Below the pieces are notes generated by a model. That model worked only from the letters and a program-made list of their open reading frames with translations, was not told the origin of the DNA and searched no databases. This document shows, piece after piece, positions 31,080-40,053 of a stretch of DNA of 64,000 nucleotides. Numbering within the stretch: position 1 is the stretch's first letter; each line of letters begins with the position of its first letter. The translations under genes and the position numbers were made by a program. Source of the stretch: Treponema primitia ZAS-2 (GTDB lineage: Bacteria > Spirochaetota > Spirochaetia > Treponematales > Breznakiellaceae); the NCBI RefSeq assembly GCF_000214375.1, contig NC_015578.1:2418001-2482000 (forward strand), in the 5' to 3' direction.

Positions 31080-32915
31080 TCATGTCGATAATTCCCGCTT
31101 TTCTCCACCCCCGTAGGCGATCCACCGGGTTTCCCAGGGCGCCAGGGCCAGTTCTTCCCCCGCAATACCTTCAAGGGGAATGCCATTCTCTCGGAGCCGC
31201 AGTGTCGCAGGCTTAGCCCCCAGGTTCTGGGCGCAGAGTACATAACGGCTTGAGATCCCGGCGCTGCCGGCCTTGGCTTTAGCGGGAAATCCCCCCACGG
31301 GACCCCGCAGCACGGCGAAAACCGCCCCATCTGCGTCAAGTATGCGCTGGGGAATCTCCGGGGAAAAGGCTTCCTCGGCCTTTCTAAATTGGAGGAAGCC
31401 CTTGATCCCCCGGTATATCAGGGAGCGCAGGGAGTGGGGATCATCCAGTTCACGATCAACCCGATCTATTGGGGGGCGTTCCCGGTTTATAGCCCGGTTA
31501 TAGCCCAGAAGTTCCGGCCCTTCTGTCCAGGCTTCGGAGCCTATCCAGCTGTGGAAGTACACCGCCGGGAGCCCTGCCAGGGAGAGGAGCACACCCTGGG
31601 AGGCCAGAAAGGCCCGGGCGCGGATTTCCGCTGAGCCCAAGGACGGGGGGGCGGCCAGGCTTACATAGGAACAGTTCAGTTCGTAGGGGATGGGGCCCTC
31701 GGGAGTAGCCTTGTAGCTGACCAGGGCGCCGCGTCGCTGGGCTTCTTCTATGGAAAGGGCAAAGGCAGCATCATCCACCAGGCCCTTGGCGGGGCCCAAG
31801 CCTACACCATCGTGGCTTGCCAGGTAGTTGAGGAAAAGCCAGCCTTTTTCCGAATAGGGGGGCAGGGTTTTGGCCCAGCTGCGCAGGGGGCCGCTGTCAG
31901 CGGAAAGCAGGCTGTGGAGGACCAGGGGCGGCAGGGCAAAGTTGTACACCATGTGGGCCTCGTCCCCAGTACCAAAGTAGGCCACATTCTGGAGGTGGGG
32001 CACGTTGGTTTCCGTGAGTAAAAGCAGGTCCAGGCCCAGGGTTTCGGCGATGGCCCGGAAGAGTTTTACCACAGCATGGGTCTTGGCATGGTGGATGCAG
32101 GGGTGGCCATCCTCCTTCCAAAGGTAGCCGATGGCGTCAAGGCGAATTATCCGTGCGCCCCTTTTGGCAAATTCCAGAAAGATCCTGATAAATTCCAGAA
32201 GCACTTCCGGGTTGCTGAAGTCATAATCAACTTGATCGGCGCTGAAAGTGGTCCATACGTATACTTCTGAACCATCCTTACGTGTAAAGGGGGTCAGCAA
32301 GGGGTGGGTCCGGGGACGGGTCACGGCGGAATAGTCATAGTCCTTAGGCCGGGTGGTGTACCAGCCCTCATAGCGTTTGTCCCCGGCCAGGAAGCCCTGA
32401 AACCAGGGGCTTTTTACGCTGCCGTGGTTCACCACAAAATCAAAGGCCAGCTTAAAGCCCTTGCCCAGGGCGGCGATGTCCTCCCAGGTTCCAAAACGGG
32501 GGTCCACCTCCCGGTAATCCACCACGGAAAAGCCGTCATCGGAACTATAGGGGTGAAAGGGGAGCAGGTGGAGGTAGGTGAAAGCACCTTCGTTGCGGCG
32601 TTCCAGGAAGTTTCCCAGCCAGGACAGGCCGGTTTCCGCAGGGAACGTGTCGGCTAAAGCCGACCCCGGGAGTTCAGCCACAGCTTCCCCGCTTGGATCT
32701 TCCGCCGCACTTCCCCGGTCCCCACCTGCAGGGGCCAGCATATCCCCGTAGCTGATCAGAAAGGCATCCCGGTGGGTAAATCCCTGCAGGCCCGGGCCAT
32801 GTTCGACTCCTTCCAGTATCGAAAGCAGTTTTGCATGGGTCTCCCGGCCCGGCTTATCGCCATAAATAAAGACAAGCAAGTTTTGCAGAGCTTCGCTCTT
32901 TTCGTTATCCCCCAT
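31080..32915 (-). CDS. GH13_18 sucrose phosphorylase-family enzyme, possibly glucosylglycerate phosphorylase
   Basis: 611 residues. It has the GH13_18 pattern: LHLLPFHPYSSDDGFSVVDY, AFDFVVNHGS, IRLDAIGYLWKEDG (nucleophile Asp), LLLLTETNVPHLQNVAYFG (acid/base Glu) and NYLASHDGVGL. Enzymes of this subfamily phosphorolyse sucrose, sucrose 6-phosphate or glucosylglycerate to glucose 1-phosphate. The length exceeds classic sucrose phosphorylase (about 490-505); a Gly/Ala-rich stretch at about residues 62-95 looks like an insertion. Substrate specificity cannot be read directly. The glycerate kinase 430 bp away favours glucosylglycerate, an inference. It shares TAATG with the cytidine deaminase stop. 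Confidence 0.85.
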   Translation of the reverse strand: MGDNEKSEALQNLLVFIYGDKPGRETHAKLLSILEGVEHGPGLQGFTHRDAFLISYGDMLAPAGGDRGSAAEDPSGEAVAELPGSALADTFPAETGLSWLGNFLERRNEGAFTYLHLLPFHPYSSDDGFSVVDYREVDPRFGTWEDIAALGKGFKLAFDFVVNHGSVKSPWFQGFLAGDKRYEGWYTTRPKDYDYSAVTRPRTHPLLTPFTRKDGSEVYVWTTFSADQVDYDFSNPEVLLEFIRIFLEFAKRGARIIRLDAIGYLWKEDGHPCIHHAKTHAVVKLFRAIAETLGLDLLLLTETNVPHLQNVAYFGTGDEAHMVYNFALPPLVLHSLLSADSGPLRSWAKTLPPYSEKGWLFLNYLASHDGVGLGPAKGLVDDAAFALSIEEAQRRGALVSYKATPEGPIPYELNCSYVSLAAPPSLGSAEIRARAFLASQGVLLSLAGLPAVYFHSWIGSEAWTEGPELLGYNRAINRERPPIDRVDRELDDPHSLRSLIYRGIKGFLQFRKAEEAFSPEIPQRILDADGAVFAVLRGPVGGFPAKAKAGSAGISSRYVLCAQNLGAKPATLRLRENGIPLEGIAGEELALAPWETRWIAYGGGEKRELST

Positions 32916-33313
32916 TAGGTTGCCAAATCGTGGAGGGAGTCAAAGGGCAGCAAGGCGCCCAGGGTGATATCCACCGTTTTATCCCCGCTACCCCGGAAAC
33001 GGACCTGGGCTTCTGGGGCCATGAATTCGCTCAGAACCTGTCGGCAGGCGCCACAGGGACCTACGGGGTCCCGGGAATCCGGGGTGGAAATTGCCAGGGC
33101 AGTGAAGGAGCGCTGCCCCCGGCTTACCGCAGAAACAACGGCGCTCCGCTCGGCGCAAATAGCGAGGCCGAAGGAACGGTTTTCCACATTACAGCCCGTA
33201 TAGACCGTCCCGTCATCCCCTAGGAGCGCGGCACCTACCCGGAATTTTGAATAGGGGGCATAGGCCGCATCGGCGGCTTTGCGGGCGGCCAGGAAAAGTT
33301 CATCCATATCCAT
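32915..33313 (-). CDS. cdd: Cytidine deaminase
   Basis: The start is placed at 33313 (132 residues, normal length) because GGAGG lies 7 bp upstream; an ATG at 33352 is in frame but that Shine-Dalgarno would then be inside the gene. Zinc-site motifs are complete: CAERSAVVSA (Cys and the proton-shuttling Glu) and PCGACRQVLSEF (two Cys). It converts cytidine and deoxycytidine to uridine and deoxyuridine in pyrimidine salvage. Co-transcribed with the following GH13_18 gene. Confidence 0.95.
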   Translation of the reverse strand: MDMDELFLAARKAADAAYAPYSKFRVGAALLGDDGTVYTGCNVENRSFGLAICAERSAVVSAVSRGQRSFTALAISTPDSRDPVGPCGACRQVLSEFMAPEAQVRFRGSGDKTVDITLGALLPFDSLHDLAT

Positions 33314-33402
33314 ATCAAATCCTCCATAAAGTTGAATTGCGTAATCGTCCATTAACGTATATCATAAAATTCATACTATACGTAATGAAAGGATTAATTA
33401 TA

Positions 33403-35517
33403 ATGCGAAAAAACTATTTGATGTATCCCCTGCTGCTTACCCTGGCCTTCTCCCTGAATGGGACAGGTTTTTTTGCCCAGTCCATGCAGGACCGGGAGCC
33501 CCCGGGAACACGGGGCGGATCAGGCGGCCCGGCAAACTCAGGCCCCGCAGCGGAAGGGGAACTGCCCCTGCGCAGGGTTTCCCTTTTTTCCTCCGGGGTG
33601 GCTTACTTTGAACATGCCGGGGAGCTTTCGGGTTCCGCCGAAATTCCCCTCCCCTTCAATGCCGGCGCGGTCAATGACGCGTTAAAATCCCTGGTGATCA
33701 ACGACTCCGGTTCCCACTCCCCTTCTGTGCAGTACCCTTCGGAACAGACCCTGTACCGCACCCTGCGGAGCCTCCGCATCGATCTGTCGGGGAATCCCGG
33801 GGCCGCAGAAATACTGCAAGGATTGCGGGGCGCAGAGATACTGGTCAATGCCACGCCGCCTGTGAGCGGCCGCATTCTGGGTATCGAATACCGGAGCACA
33901 CCGGGAAGCGGAATCTACGGGGGCGAACCGGTCCGGGAAGCCTGGCTTTCCCTGGTGACTTCCCAGGGCATACGGGTTATGGCAGTTAAGGATATGGTTT
34001 CTTTTTCCTTTACCGACCCTTCCCTTAATGGGGACATCCAAAGGGCCCTGGACCTAATCATGGAATCCCGGCAAGCCGAGACCCGGACTCTCAGGGTTGT
34101 CTTGCCTGCCCAGGATCGCCGCACAGTATCCCTGAGCTACGTAATCCCCGCGCCGGTATGGAAGGTTTCCTACCGCCTTGATCTCAGCAGGGAACAGCCC
34201 CTGCTCCAGGGCTGGGCTATCGTGGACAACGATGGTGACACCGACTGGAACCGGGTTGAACTTTCCCTGGTAACAGGCCGGCCTGTTTCCTTTATTCAGA
34301 ATCTCTACCCCCCCTATTACCTTGACCGCCCTACCCTTCCCCTGGCCATTGCAGGGGCTGCCGAAGCGCGGAGCTACGACTCAGGCTGGGGTGGCGCGGC
34401 TGACGCCGAGGCACTTATGGAGACCCGTGAGTATGCCCCCCAGGCAAAGTCCTTGAGCCGGGCACCGGTACCCGCGCCTCCCCGAGACGGGGCTGCTTAT
34501 AACTCCGCCATGCAAAGCCTTGCGGGGGGCGCCGAAAGCGCCTCAGGCCGGGAACTGGGGGACCAGTTTGAATTCACCCTGAAAGATCCGGTCACCCTGG
34601 CGCGGCAGCAGAGCGCCATGTTCCCCCTGGTGGAGGGGACCGTGGGGGTGAAAAAAACGTTAGTGTTCAGCGGGGAACGGGCTGCTCAAGAGGGGATCAT
34701 CCACCCGGCTATCAGCGCGGAGCTGACCAACACCACGGGCATGAAGCTCCCCGCAGGGCCGGTCACGGTTTTTGACGGCGGTTCCTATGCCGGGGACGCG
34801 CTGCTGGGATTCTTTCCTACCGGGGAAAAGCGGCTCATCTCATACGGAGAGGATCTTTCCGTATCCGGGGCGGTCATTGCCTCATCAACCCCGGTGGTCA
34901 GAACAGTTACCATAAGCGGTGGGGTCATGGTAATAGCACGGAGGATCAGCTTTGAACGATCCTACACCATCAATAACGCTTCCGGTGAACGGAAACAACT
35001 GATCCTGGAGCACCCCATAACTGCGGGAACAGCATTGGTGATGCCCGCAGAATTCGACGAGCGCACAGATACTCTCTATCGTTTCAGCATGAACCTTTCT
35101 GCTGAACGGGAACTTACCATTACTATCCGCGAAGAACTCCCCCTGGAGGAACGAATAGTCCTGACCCAGCTCCTGGCGGAGAATTTTGCGGCCTACGCCA
35201 CAAACCAGGAAATACCCGCCAATGCCCGGGCAGCCCTCCAGCAGGCTATAGAACTGAAGAAGGCCGCAGACACCGCAAAGGCGGCGCAGCTTGAAATTGA
35301 GGGGCAGCGGACTTACCGCACAGCCGAACAGGACCGTATCCGGCGCAACCTGGAAGCGGCGGGAAACCAGACGCCCCAGGGGCAGGAGTACCTTAAACGG
35401 CTGGTCGCCATGGATACAGAAATCGATGCACTTTCCGCCAGTGTTGACGAAGCCAGGAAAACTGCACAGGCCGCGCAGAAAGAGTACGAGGATTATCTGG
35501 GGAGACTTGATATATAG
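33403..35517 (+). CDS. Exported DUF4139 protein
   Basis: The start is set at 33403 (704 residues), giving a signal peptide MRKNYLMYPLLLTLAFSLNG with cleavage near FAQS; ATG 33385 is possible. The DUF4140/DUF4139 architecture is seen: the N-terminal segment RVSLFSSGVAYFEHAG, the central SLSYVIPAPVWKVSYRLDL block (about residues 240-260) and GWAIVDNDGDTDWNRVELSLV. The C-terminus is a Lys/Ala-rich coiled coil (AAQLEIEGQRTYRTAEQDR). Members are periplasmic or envelope beta-strand proteins of poorly known role, sometimes annotated as mucoidy inhibitor-like. It is divergent from cytidine deaminase. Confidence 0.82.
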   Translation: MRKNYLMYPLLLTLAFSLNGTGFFAQSMQDREPPGTRGGSGGPANSGPAAEGELPLRRVSLFSSGVAYFEHAGELSGSAEIPLPFNAGAVNDALKSLVINDSGSHSPSVQYPSEQTLYRTLRSLRIDLSGNPGAAEILQGLRGAEILVNATPPVSGRILGIEYRSTPGSGIYGGEPVREAWLSLVTSQGIRVMAVKDMVSFSFTDPSLNGDIQRALDLIMESRQAETRTLRVVLPAQDRRTVSLSYVIPAPVWKVSYRLDLSREQPLLQGWAIVDNDGDTDWNRVELSLVTGRPVSFIQNLYPPYYLDRPTLPLAIAGAAEARSYDSGWGGAADAEALMETREYAPQAKSLSRAPVPAPPRDGAAYNSAMQSLAGGAESASGRELGDQFEFTLKDPVTLARQQSAMFPLVEGTVGVKKTLVFSGERAAQEGIIHPAISAELTNTTGMKLPAGPVTVFDGGSYAGDALLGFFPTGEKRLISYGEDLSVSGAVIASSTPVVRTVTISGGVMVIARRISFERSYTINNASGERKQLILEHPITAGTALVMPAEFDERTDTLYRFSMNLSAERELTITIREELPLEERIVLTQLLAENFAAYATNQEIPANARAALQQAIELKKAADTAKAAQLEIEGQRTYRTAEQDRIRRNLEAAGNQTPQGQEYLKRLVAMDTEIDALSASVDEARKTAQAAQKEYEDYLGRLDI

Positions 35518-35531
35518 AAAAAACAGGAATA

Positions 35532-35620
35532 ACCACAGAGGCGCAGAGAGAAGAAAAGGGCAGAAAACTTCCTCCCCCTTCCTCCGTGTACTCTGTGTTC
35601 TTCCTCTGCGACTCTGTGGT
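35532..35620. repeat. Palindromic repeat element (ACCACAGAG type)
   Basis: ACCACAGAGGCGCAGAG (35532-35548) pairs with CTCTGCGACTCTGTGGT (35604-35620) at 16 of 17 positions around a 55-bp centre that itself contains CTCTGTG. Elements with this CCACAGAG core are widely dispersed in bacterial genomes. It lies between the convergent DUF4139 and acyl-CoA synthetase genes, where it may act as a bidirectional terminator. Confidence 0.65.
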
Positions 35621-35644
35621 AAATCTTCTTATGTATTTTCTCCA

Positions 35645-37387
35645 TTAATCCGGGGAAAGCCCTGGCCCGCCGGTATCCGCGCTTCCCGTATCTTCCGCCC
35701 GGATCTGTACCCGGCGAATTTTACCGCTGATGGTCTTGGGAAGTTCGCTTACAAACTCTATTATCCGGGGGTACTTATAGGGTGCGGTAGTCTTCTTCAC
35801 ATGGTTCTGGAGCTCCAGCTTCAGTTCCTCCGAAGCGGACCAGCCCTTGGCGAGGATTACTGTGGCTTTGACCACTGTGCCCCGGTCTGCATCGGGGACA
35901 CCGGTGATGGCGCATTCCAGGACTGCTGGATGTTCCATGAGGGCGCTTTCCACTTCAAAAGGGCCAATGCGGTAGCCTGAGCTTTTGATCACATCGTCGG
36001 AACGGCCCACAAACCAGTAGTAACCGTCTTCATCCCGCCAGGCAACATCACCGGTATGGTAGACATCATCGTGCCACACACTTTTAGTGAGCGCTTCATC
36101 CCGGTAATAGCCGTGAAACATTCCTATGGGCCTACGCCGGTCTGTGCGGACCACCAGCTGGCCTTCTTCCCCCATATCGCAGGAGCTGCCATCTTCCCGG
36201 AGGAGGTCCACGTCATAGCCCGGGGAGGGCCTACCCATGGAGCCGGGCTTAGGTTCCATCCATTGTAAGGTAACCATTGTAACCGTGAGTTCGGTCTGGC
36301 CGTAACATTCGTGGAGCTTGAGCCCCGTACCCGCGAGAAACTGCTCGAATATCTCCGGGTTCAGGGGTTCCCCCGCAACGGTACAGTGTTTCAGGGAAGA
36401 AAAATCGTATTTTTTCAGATCTTCCTTGATAAAGAAGCGATACACCGTAGGGGGGGCGCAAAAGGTGGTAAGCCGGTTTTTGGAAATAATTTCCAGCATC
36501 GCCGGGGGATCAAAGCGATCGTAATCGTACACAAATATTGCGGTCCCGCAGAGCCACTGCCCGTAAATTTTGCCCCAGGCGGCCTTGGCCCAGCCGGTGT
36601 CTGAAACGGTAAGGTGGAGTCCCCCGGGGACCACCTGGTGCCAGTATTTTGCGGTGGCAATGTGCCCCAGGGGATAGGCAAAGTCATGCTGCACCATCTT
36701 GGGCATCCCCGTGGTGCCCGAGGTAAAGTAGAGGAGCATGGTGTCATTATTGGTGTTCACCTTTGGAGGGCGGGTAAAATTATCCGGAGCTTTTTCCACA
36801 AGAAAATTAAAATCAGCCCATGGCGACTTGGCTGCTTTTCCGGGCTGTGCCTCTTTAGGGGAATGGACGGATCGCACAAAGGCCTTGTAGCGCAGGGATA
36901 CTTTTCTCGCAGTATTACTATGCATTTTTGCCAGAGCCTCATCAACACGATTCATCACCTGTTCATCGTCCACGCAGACAATCCCGGCTATGTCCGCAGC
37001 CTCAACCCTGTAAACAATATCCTTGACGGTCAGGAGATGGGTCGCAGGAATGGCAATGGCGCCGATTTTGTGGAGGGCCAGGAGCGTGGGCCAGTATTCA
37101 TGGCGGCGCTTGAGGATAATCATCACCGGGTCTCCCTTGCCTATGCCCGCATCCAGGAACACCTGGGCCGCCTTATCCGAGAGCCGTTTTATATCGCCGT
37201 AGGTAAATTCCGCTTCGGCGCCTTTTTCGTCACGCCATACCAGAGCCCGATCATTTCCTCGCTCAGCAGCAATGGTATCCATCACATCCCAGGCAAAGTT
37301 AAAATTTTCCGGTATGTTCACAGAATAATTGTTGTAATAATCCTCATAGGAATCAAAGGTATCCCGGGATAAATATTTCTCCAGCAT
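35645..37387 (-). CDS. Acyl-CoA synthetase, medium-chain/acetyl type (AMP-binding)
   Basis: 580 residues. ANL-superfamily motifs are present: P-loop LLYFTSGTTGMPKMVQH, HECYGQTELT, YHTGDVAWRDEDGYYWFVGR (A8 hinge region) and the catalytic Lys near the end (PKTISGKIRR). The overall pattern (VSDTGWAKAAWGKIYGQWL, APPTVYRFF) matches the medium-chain acyl-CoA synthetase group. It activates a carboxylic acid to acyl-AMP and then acyl-CoA. The exact acid is unknown. It follows an XRE-cupin regulator by 28 bp, a frequent pair in anaerobes, which suggests that the regulator senses a substrate-related small molecule. Confidence 0.88.
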   Translation of the reverse strand: MLEKYLSRDTFDSYEDYYNNYSVNIPENFNFAWDVMDTIAAERGNDRALVWRDEKGAEAEFTYGDIKRLSDKAAQVFLDAGIGKGDPVMIILKRRHEYWPTLLALHKIGAIAIPATHLLTVKDIVYRVEAADIAGIVCVDDEQVMNRVDEALAKMHSNTARKVSLRYKAFVRSVHSPKEAQPGKAAKSPWADFNFLVEKAPDNFTRPPKVNTNNDTMLLYFTSGTTGMPKMVQHDFAYPLGHIATAKYWHQVVPGGLHLTVSDTGWAKAAWGKIYGQWLCGTAIFVYDYDRFDPPAMLEIISKNRLTTFCAPPTVYRFFIKEDLKKYDFSSLKHCTVAGEPLNPEIFEQFLAGTGLKLHECYGQTELTVTMVTLQWMEPKPGSMGRPSPGYDVDLLREDGSSCDMGEEGQLVVRTDRRRPIGMFHGYYRDEALTKSVWHDDVYHTGDVAWRDEDGYYWFVGRSDDVIKSSGYRIGPFEVESALMEHPAVLECAITGVPDADRGTVVKATVILAKGWSASEELKLELQNHVKKTTAPYKYPRIIEFVSELPKTISGKIRRVQIRAEDTGSADTGGPGLSPD

Positions 37388-37414
37388 CGGAAAAGCCTCC
37401 TTTTAGAAAAGTTG

Positions 37415-37969
37415 TTAAAGAACCATGGCGAGAAAACGGGCGCGCTGCCCTCCCAGGGCTTTCATACCGTGGGGCTCGCCGGAATCATAGTAGATACTGT
37501 CACCGGGACCCAGTTCCATTTCATGACCCCCGACAGAAATCAAGAGCCGACCCTCCAGGACATAGTCAAATTCCTGCCCCGGATGGGTGTTGAAGCTCAG
37601 GGGTTTCTGCTCTGTGTCTGCGGCTGCTTCCACCAAGAAGGGTTCCCCCTTTTTGTGGTGAAAATTGTGGGCCAGGTTCCAGTGGGTATACATGGGGCGC
37701 CGGATCACTTCAGTGCCTTGAGCCGCACGGGTCAGGCAAAAAGTCCTGAGCCGGGACGGCTTGCCCATGACCAATTCGGTCAGATCCACACCGAAATGGT
37801 TTGCTATTTCCACCAGGGCGCCCACGGAAATTTCCGCTTCACCGGACTCCCATTTTTTGTACTCCGGGGTATCAAAACCCAATTCATCGGCCAGGGCTTC
37901 CGCACTGATCCCCTCTATTTCCCGCAATACCCGCATACGGGCGGCAATCTCGATCTTCTCTTCTGCCAT
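37415..37969 (-). CDS. XRE-family regulator with C-terminal cupin domain
   Basis: 184 residues. The HTH is at about 8-62 (MRVLREIEGISAEALADELG, YKKWESGEAEISVGALVEIA). The cupin fold is at about 105-184 (HPGQEFDYVLEGRLLISVGG, LGPGDSIYYDSGEPHGMKAL), with the His and Glu pattern of the small-molecule-binding beta barrel. This PuuR-like architecture usually represses a neighbouring catabolic gene. Here it is followed by the acyl-CoA synthetase and preceded 12 bp upstream by aroDE. Confidence 0.9.
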   Translation of the reverse strand: MAEEKIEIAARMRVLREIEGISAEALADELGFDTPEYKKWESGEAEISVGALVEIANHFGVDLTELVMGKPSRLRTFCLTRAAQGTEVIRRPMYTHWNLAHNFHHKKGEPFLVEAAADTEQKPLSFNTHPGQEFDYVLEGRLLISVGGHEMELGPGDSIYYDSGEPHGMKALGGQRARFLAMVL

Positions 37970-37980
37970 AAAGCCTCCTT

Positions 37981-39501
37981 TTAACCCGACCTTGCCCGGG
38001 ATACGAGCTTGGAAGGATACTCTTTTCCAAGATAATAGGAATACTGATACTTAGCCTGACGGATAAGCATATCATGCCCGTTCATAACACGACAGCCTGC
38101 TGCAGCGGCCCGGATCAGGAACCGGGTACGCTCGGGCTTGTAGATGAGGTCCATCACCACTTCTGTTCCCTTAAATGCGTAGATCTCCAGAGGGTCTCCC
38201 TCAATATCCGGGTCCATACCCACTGAAGTGGTCTGCACAATAATATCGCTGTAAGCGTTCATCAGCTCGGCGCCATGTGTGTCCAAGCTGCCCCAGGCGA
38301 AGCGGTAGGGGGCCGCTTCTTCCCGGGCCCGTGGTACGGTACGGTTCAGAATCAGGGCCTTTCCCTTAAGGCGGAATATTTCCGCCGCCACTGCCTTGGA
38401 CACCCCGCCTGCGCCAATGATGGTGATCCGGCAGCCCTTGAAATTTGTCTTTCCGATAAAATCCAGGAGGGAATCCGAAAAGCCCCGGGCATCGGTATTA
38501 GCTCCGGTCCAGCCATCTTCTTCTGCTATGAGGGTATTACAGGCGCCCAATGTTTCTACATCGCCTAACTTCTTATTCAAATAAGGAATGACCTTCTCCT
38601 TATAAGGAATGGTTACCGACACGCCCTGGAGCTTGATCTCAGCGGCAAGCTGCATGAAGGGGTCCACCGAATCCGAAGGGAAAGGTACATATACTGCGTC
38701 GGTATTTTCCGAAGTAAAGACTGCGTTGAAAAAAGCAGGACTGGAGCTTACCTTAAGGGGATAGCCCAGGATGCCGAAAAGCCTGGTCTGGGAAGTGAGT
38801 TCCCTGAAACGGTACAGCTCCACCAGTTCCCGTGGGGAGATTTGACCCGGAGCGGCCGGGGGGAAATCGGAATCCTGCTCCGTGCCCTCGGCGGAGGCAT
38901 AACTCAGGTGGCTGCCCAGATATTCCGCCAGAATACGGGTGCTGGTCCCCATGTGTCCCATACAGAGCAGTATCTTTTCGATACCCGCAGTATCTTTAGC
39001 GGCCCGGTACACCCGAAGCACATCATCAAAACCGTGGGGCATCACCGCTACTTTTGCAATTTCATCCCCCACATGAAGCAGTCCCCGGATCTTTCCGGGC
39101 AAATCCTCATCCACCCCCTGAAGGTTATGGTAAGACCGGATGATCCGGGTACCAAAGGTGCGGGCCGCTTCTTCAAGGCTAGGGACATTGAGGTCTTCCT
39201 CCAGATCCACATAGGCAAAATTATGCCGCCGGTCCGCCTCCGCAAAGGCCAGGCCTTTGGAAAAGAGGCTAATCCGGGCGCCTTCACCGCCGGCAAACTT
39301 GCCGCCGTCCATTTTTCTGCGTATGGTTAACAGCACCGGCAAGCCCGCCTGTTCGGGGAAACGACGGATCAGCAGGCGTTCATCCGGCTCCAGATGGTCA
39401 ACCCGCAGCTCCGCCATATCAACATACTTCCGGTGTTTTTCCAAAACCTCCAGATCTTTGGCAATGGTTTTTCCGGTGAGGCAGAGACATATCTTCGCCA
39501 T
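37981..39501 (-). CDS. aroDE: Bifunctional 3-dehydroquinate dehydratase / shikimate dehydrogenase
   Basis: 506 residues. Residues about 1-225 are a type I dehydroquinase: MAELRVDHL, RIIRSYHNLQG, IAKVAVMPHGFDD (Schiff-base Lys) and MGHMGTSTRI. Residues about 240-506 are shikimate dehydrogenase: LFGILGYPLKVSSSPAFFNA, GVSVTIPYKEKV (catalytic Lys), GANTDARGF and the NADP-binding IIGAGGVSKAVA. The fusion catalyses steps 3 and 4 of the shikimate pathway, as in plants and some bacteria. It lies in the minus-strand block that starts at metG. Confidence 0.93.
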   Translation of the reverse strand: MAKICLCLTGKTIAKDLEVLEKHRKYVDMAELRVDHLEPDERLLIRRFPEQAGLPVLLTIRRKMDGGKFAGGEGARISLFSKGLAFAEADRRHNFAYVDLEEDLNVPSLEEAARTFGTRIIRSYHNLQGVDEDLPGKIRGLLHVGDEIAKVAVMPHGFDDVLRVYRAAKDTAGIEKILLCMGHMGTSTRILAEYLGSHLSYASAEGTEQDSDFPPAAPGQISPRELVELYRFRELTSQTRLFGILGYPLKVSSSPAFFNAVFTSENTDAVYVPFPSDSVDPFMQLAAEIKLQGVSVTIPYKEKVIPYLNKKLGDVETLGACNTLIAEEDGWTGANTDARGFSDSLLDFIGKTNFKGCRITIIGAGGVSKAVAAEIFRLKGKALILNRTVPRAREEAAPYRFAWGSLDTHGAELMNAYSDIIVQTTSVGMDPDIEGDPLEIYAFKGTEVVMDLIYKPERTRFLIRAAAAGCRVMNGHDMLIRQAKYQYSYYLGKEYPSKLVSRARSG

Positions 39502-39537
39502 AACAACTCCTCATAAATCGCAGATAGAAATCAAGCC

Positions 39538-40053
39538 TTAAAAATCGGAACGATAAATAAAAATCGACTCCACCCGTCCGGCGTTATCCAGGTTCACCCG
39601 CAATTGCAGGGGCCAGGATCGGGAAGGCAGAGCATAGAGCAGGTACCCGCTGAAGCTTTGTACCCCATCCCCCAGGATCAGAGAAACCACCCCCCCGGGA
39701 TCGCCCAGGGTAATACCGTAGGCGGTTCTTACCGAAACCTGCCATACCCGGTCTTTAAAAACATACATATCCCGGTCATTATACACAAAAACCACATCGT
39801 CCTGCCACTCCTCAGCTCCTCGGATCGTATATACCGATTCGGGAACCCCGTAGCGGGCATACACCAAGCTAAGGGTAAGCCCTATGGGCTGGGCAGGGTC
39901 CCCGGGGAGTTCCTGCTCCCCGGAAAAGGACTGAGGGAAAAGGCTTACCCCACCCAGAAACAGAAAAGCTACCAAACAGGTAAAGAAGCGAGCCCTGGGC
40001 TGAATGAAGCGTAATTTGCAACGAAGTTTCCCGCATAACAGTATTGCTATCAC
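39538..40053 (-). CDS. Exported hypothetical protein (171 aa)
   Basis: 171 residues with a basic N-terminus and a hydrophobic segment (FFTCLVAFLFLGGVSLFPQS, about residues 23-42), a probable signal peptide. The mature part has the pattern YGVPESVYTIRGAEEW, DDVVFVYNDRDMYVFKDRVW and repeated beta strands. I know no name for the family; it looks like an outer-envelope or periplasmic protein. The ATG overlaps the end of the femX-like gene (ATGA). Confidence 0.65.
   Translation of the reverse strand: MIAILLCGKLRCKLRFIQPRARFFTCLVAFLFLGGVSLFPQSFSGEQELPGDPAQPIGLTLSLVYARYGVPESVYTIRGAEEWQDDVVFVYNDRDMYVFKDRVWQVSVRTAYGITLGDPGGVVSLILGDGVQSFSGYLLYALPSRSWPLQLRVNLDNAGRVESIFIYRSDF

Noticed and set aside
33247-33402. 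N-terminal extension of the DUF4139 protein
   Set aside because: It overlaps the divergent cytidine deaminase and lacks a Shine-Dalgarno; ATG 33403 gives a normal signal peptide.
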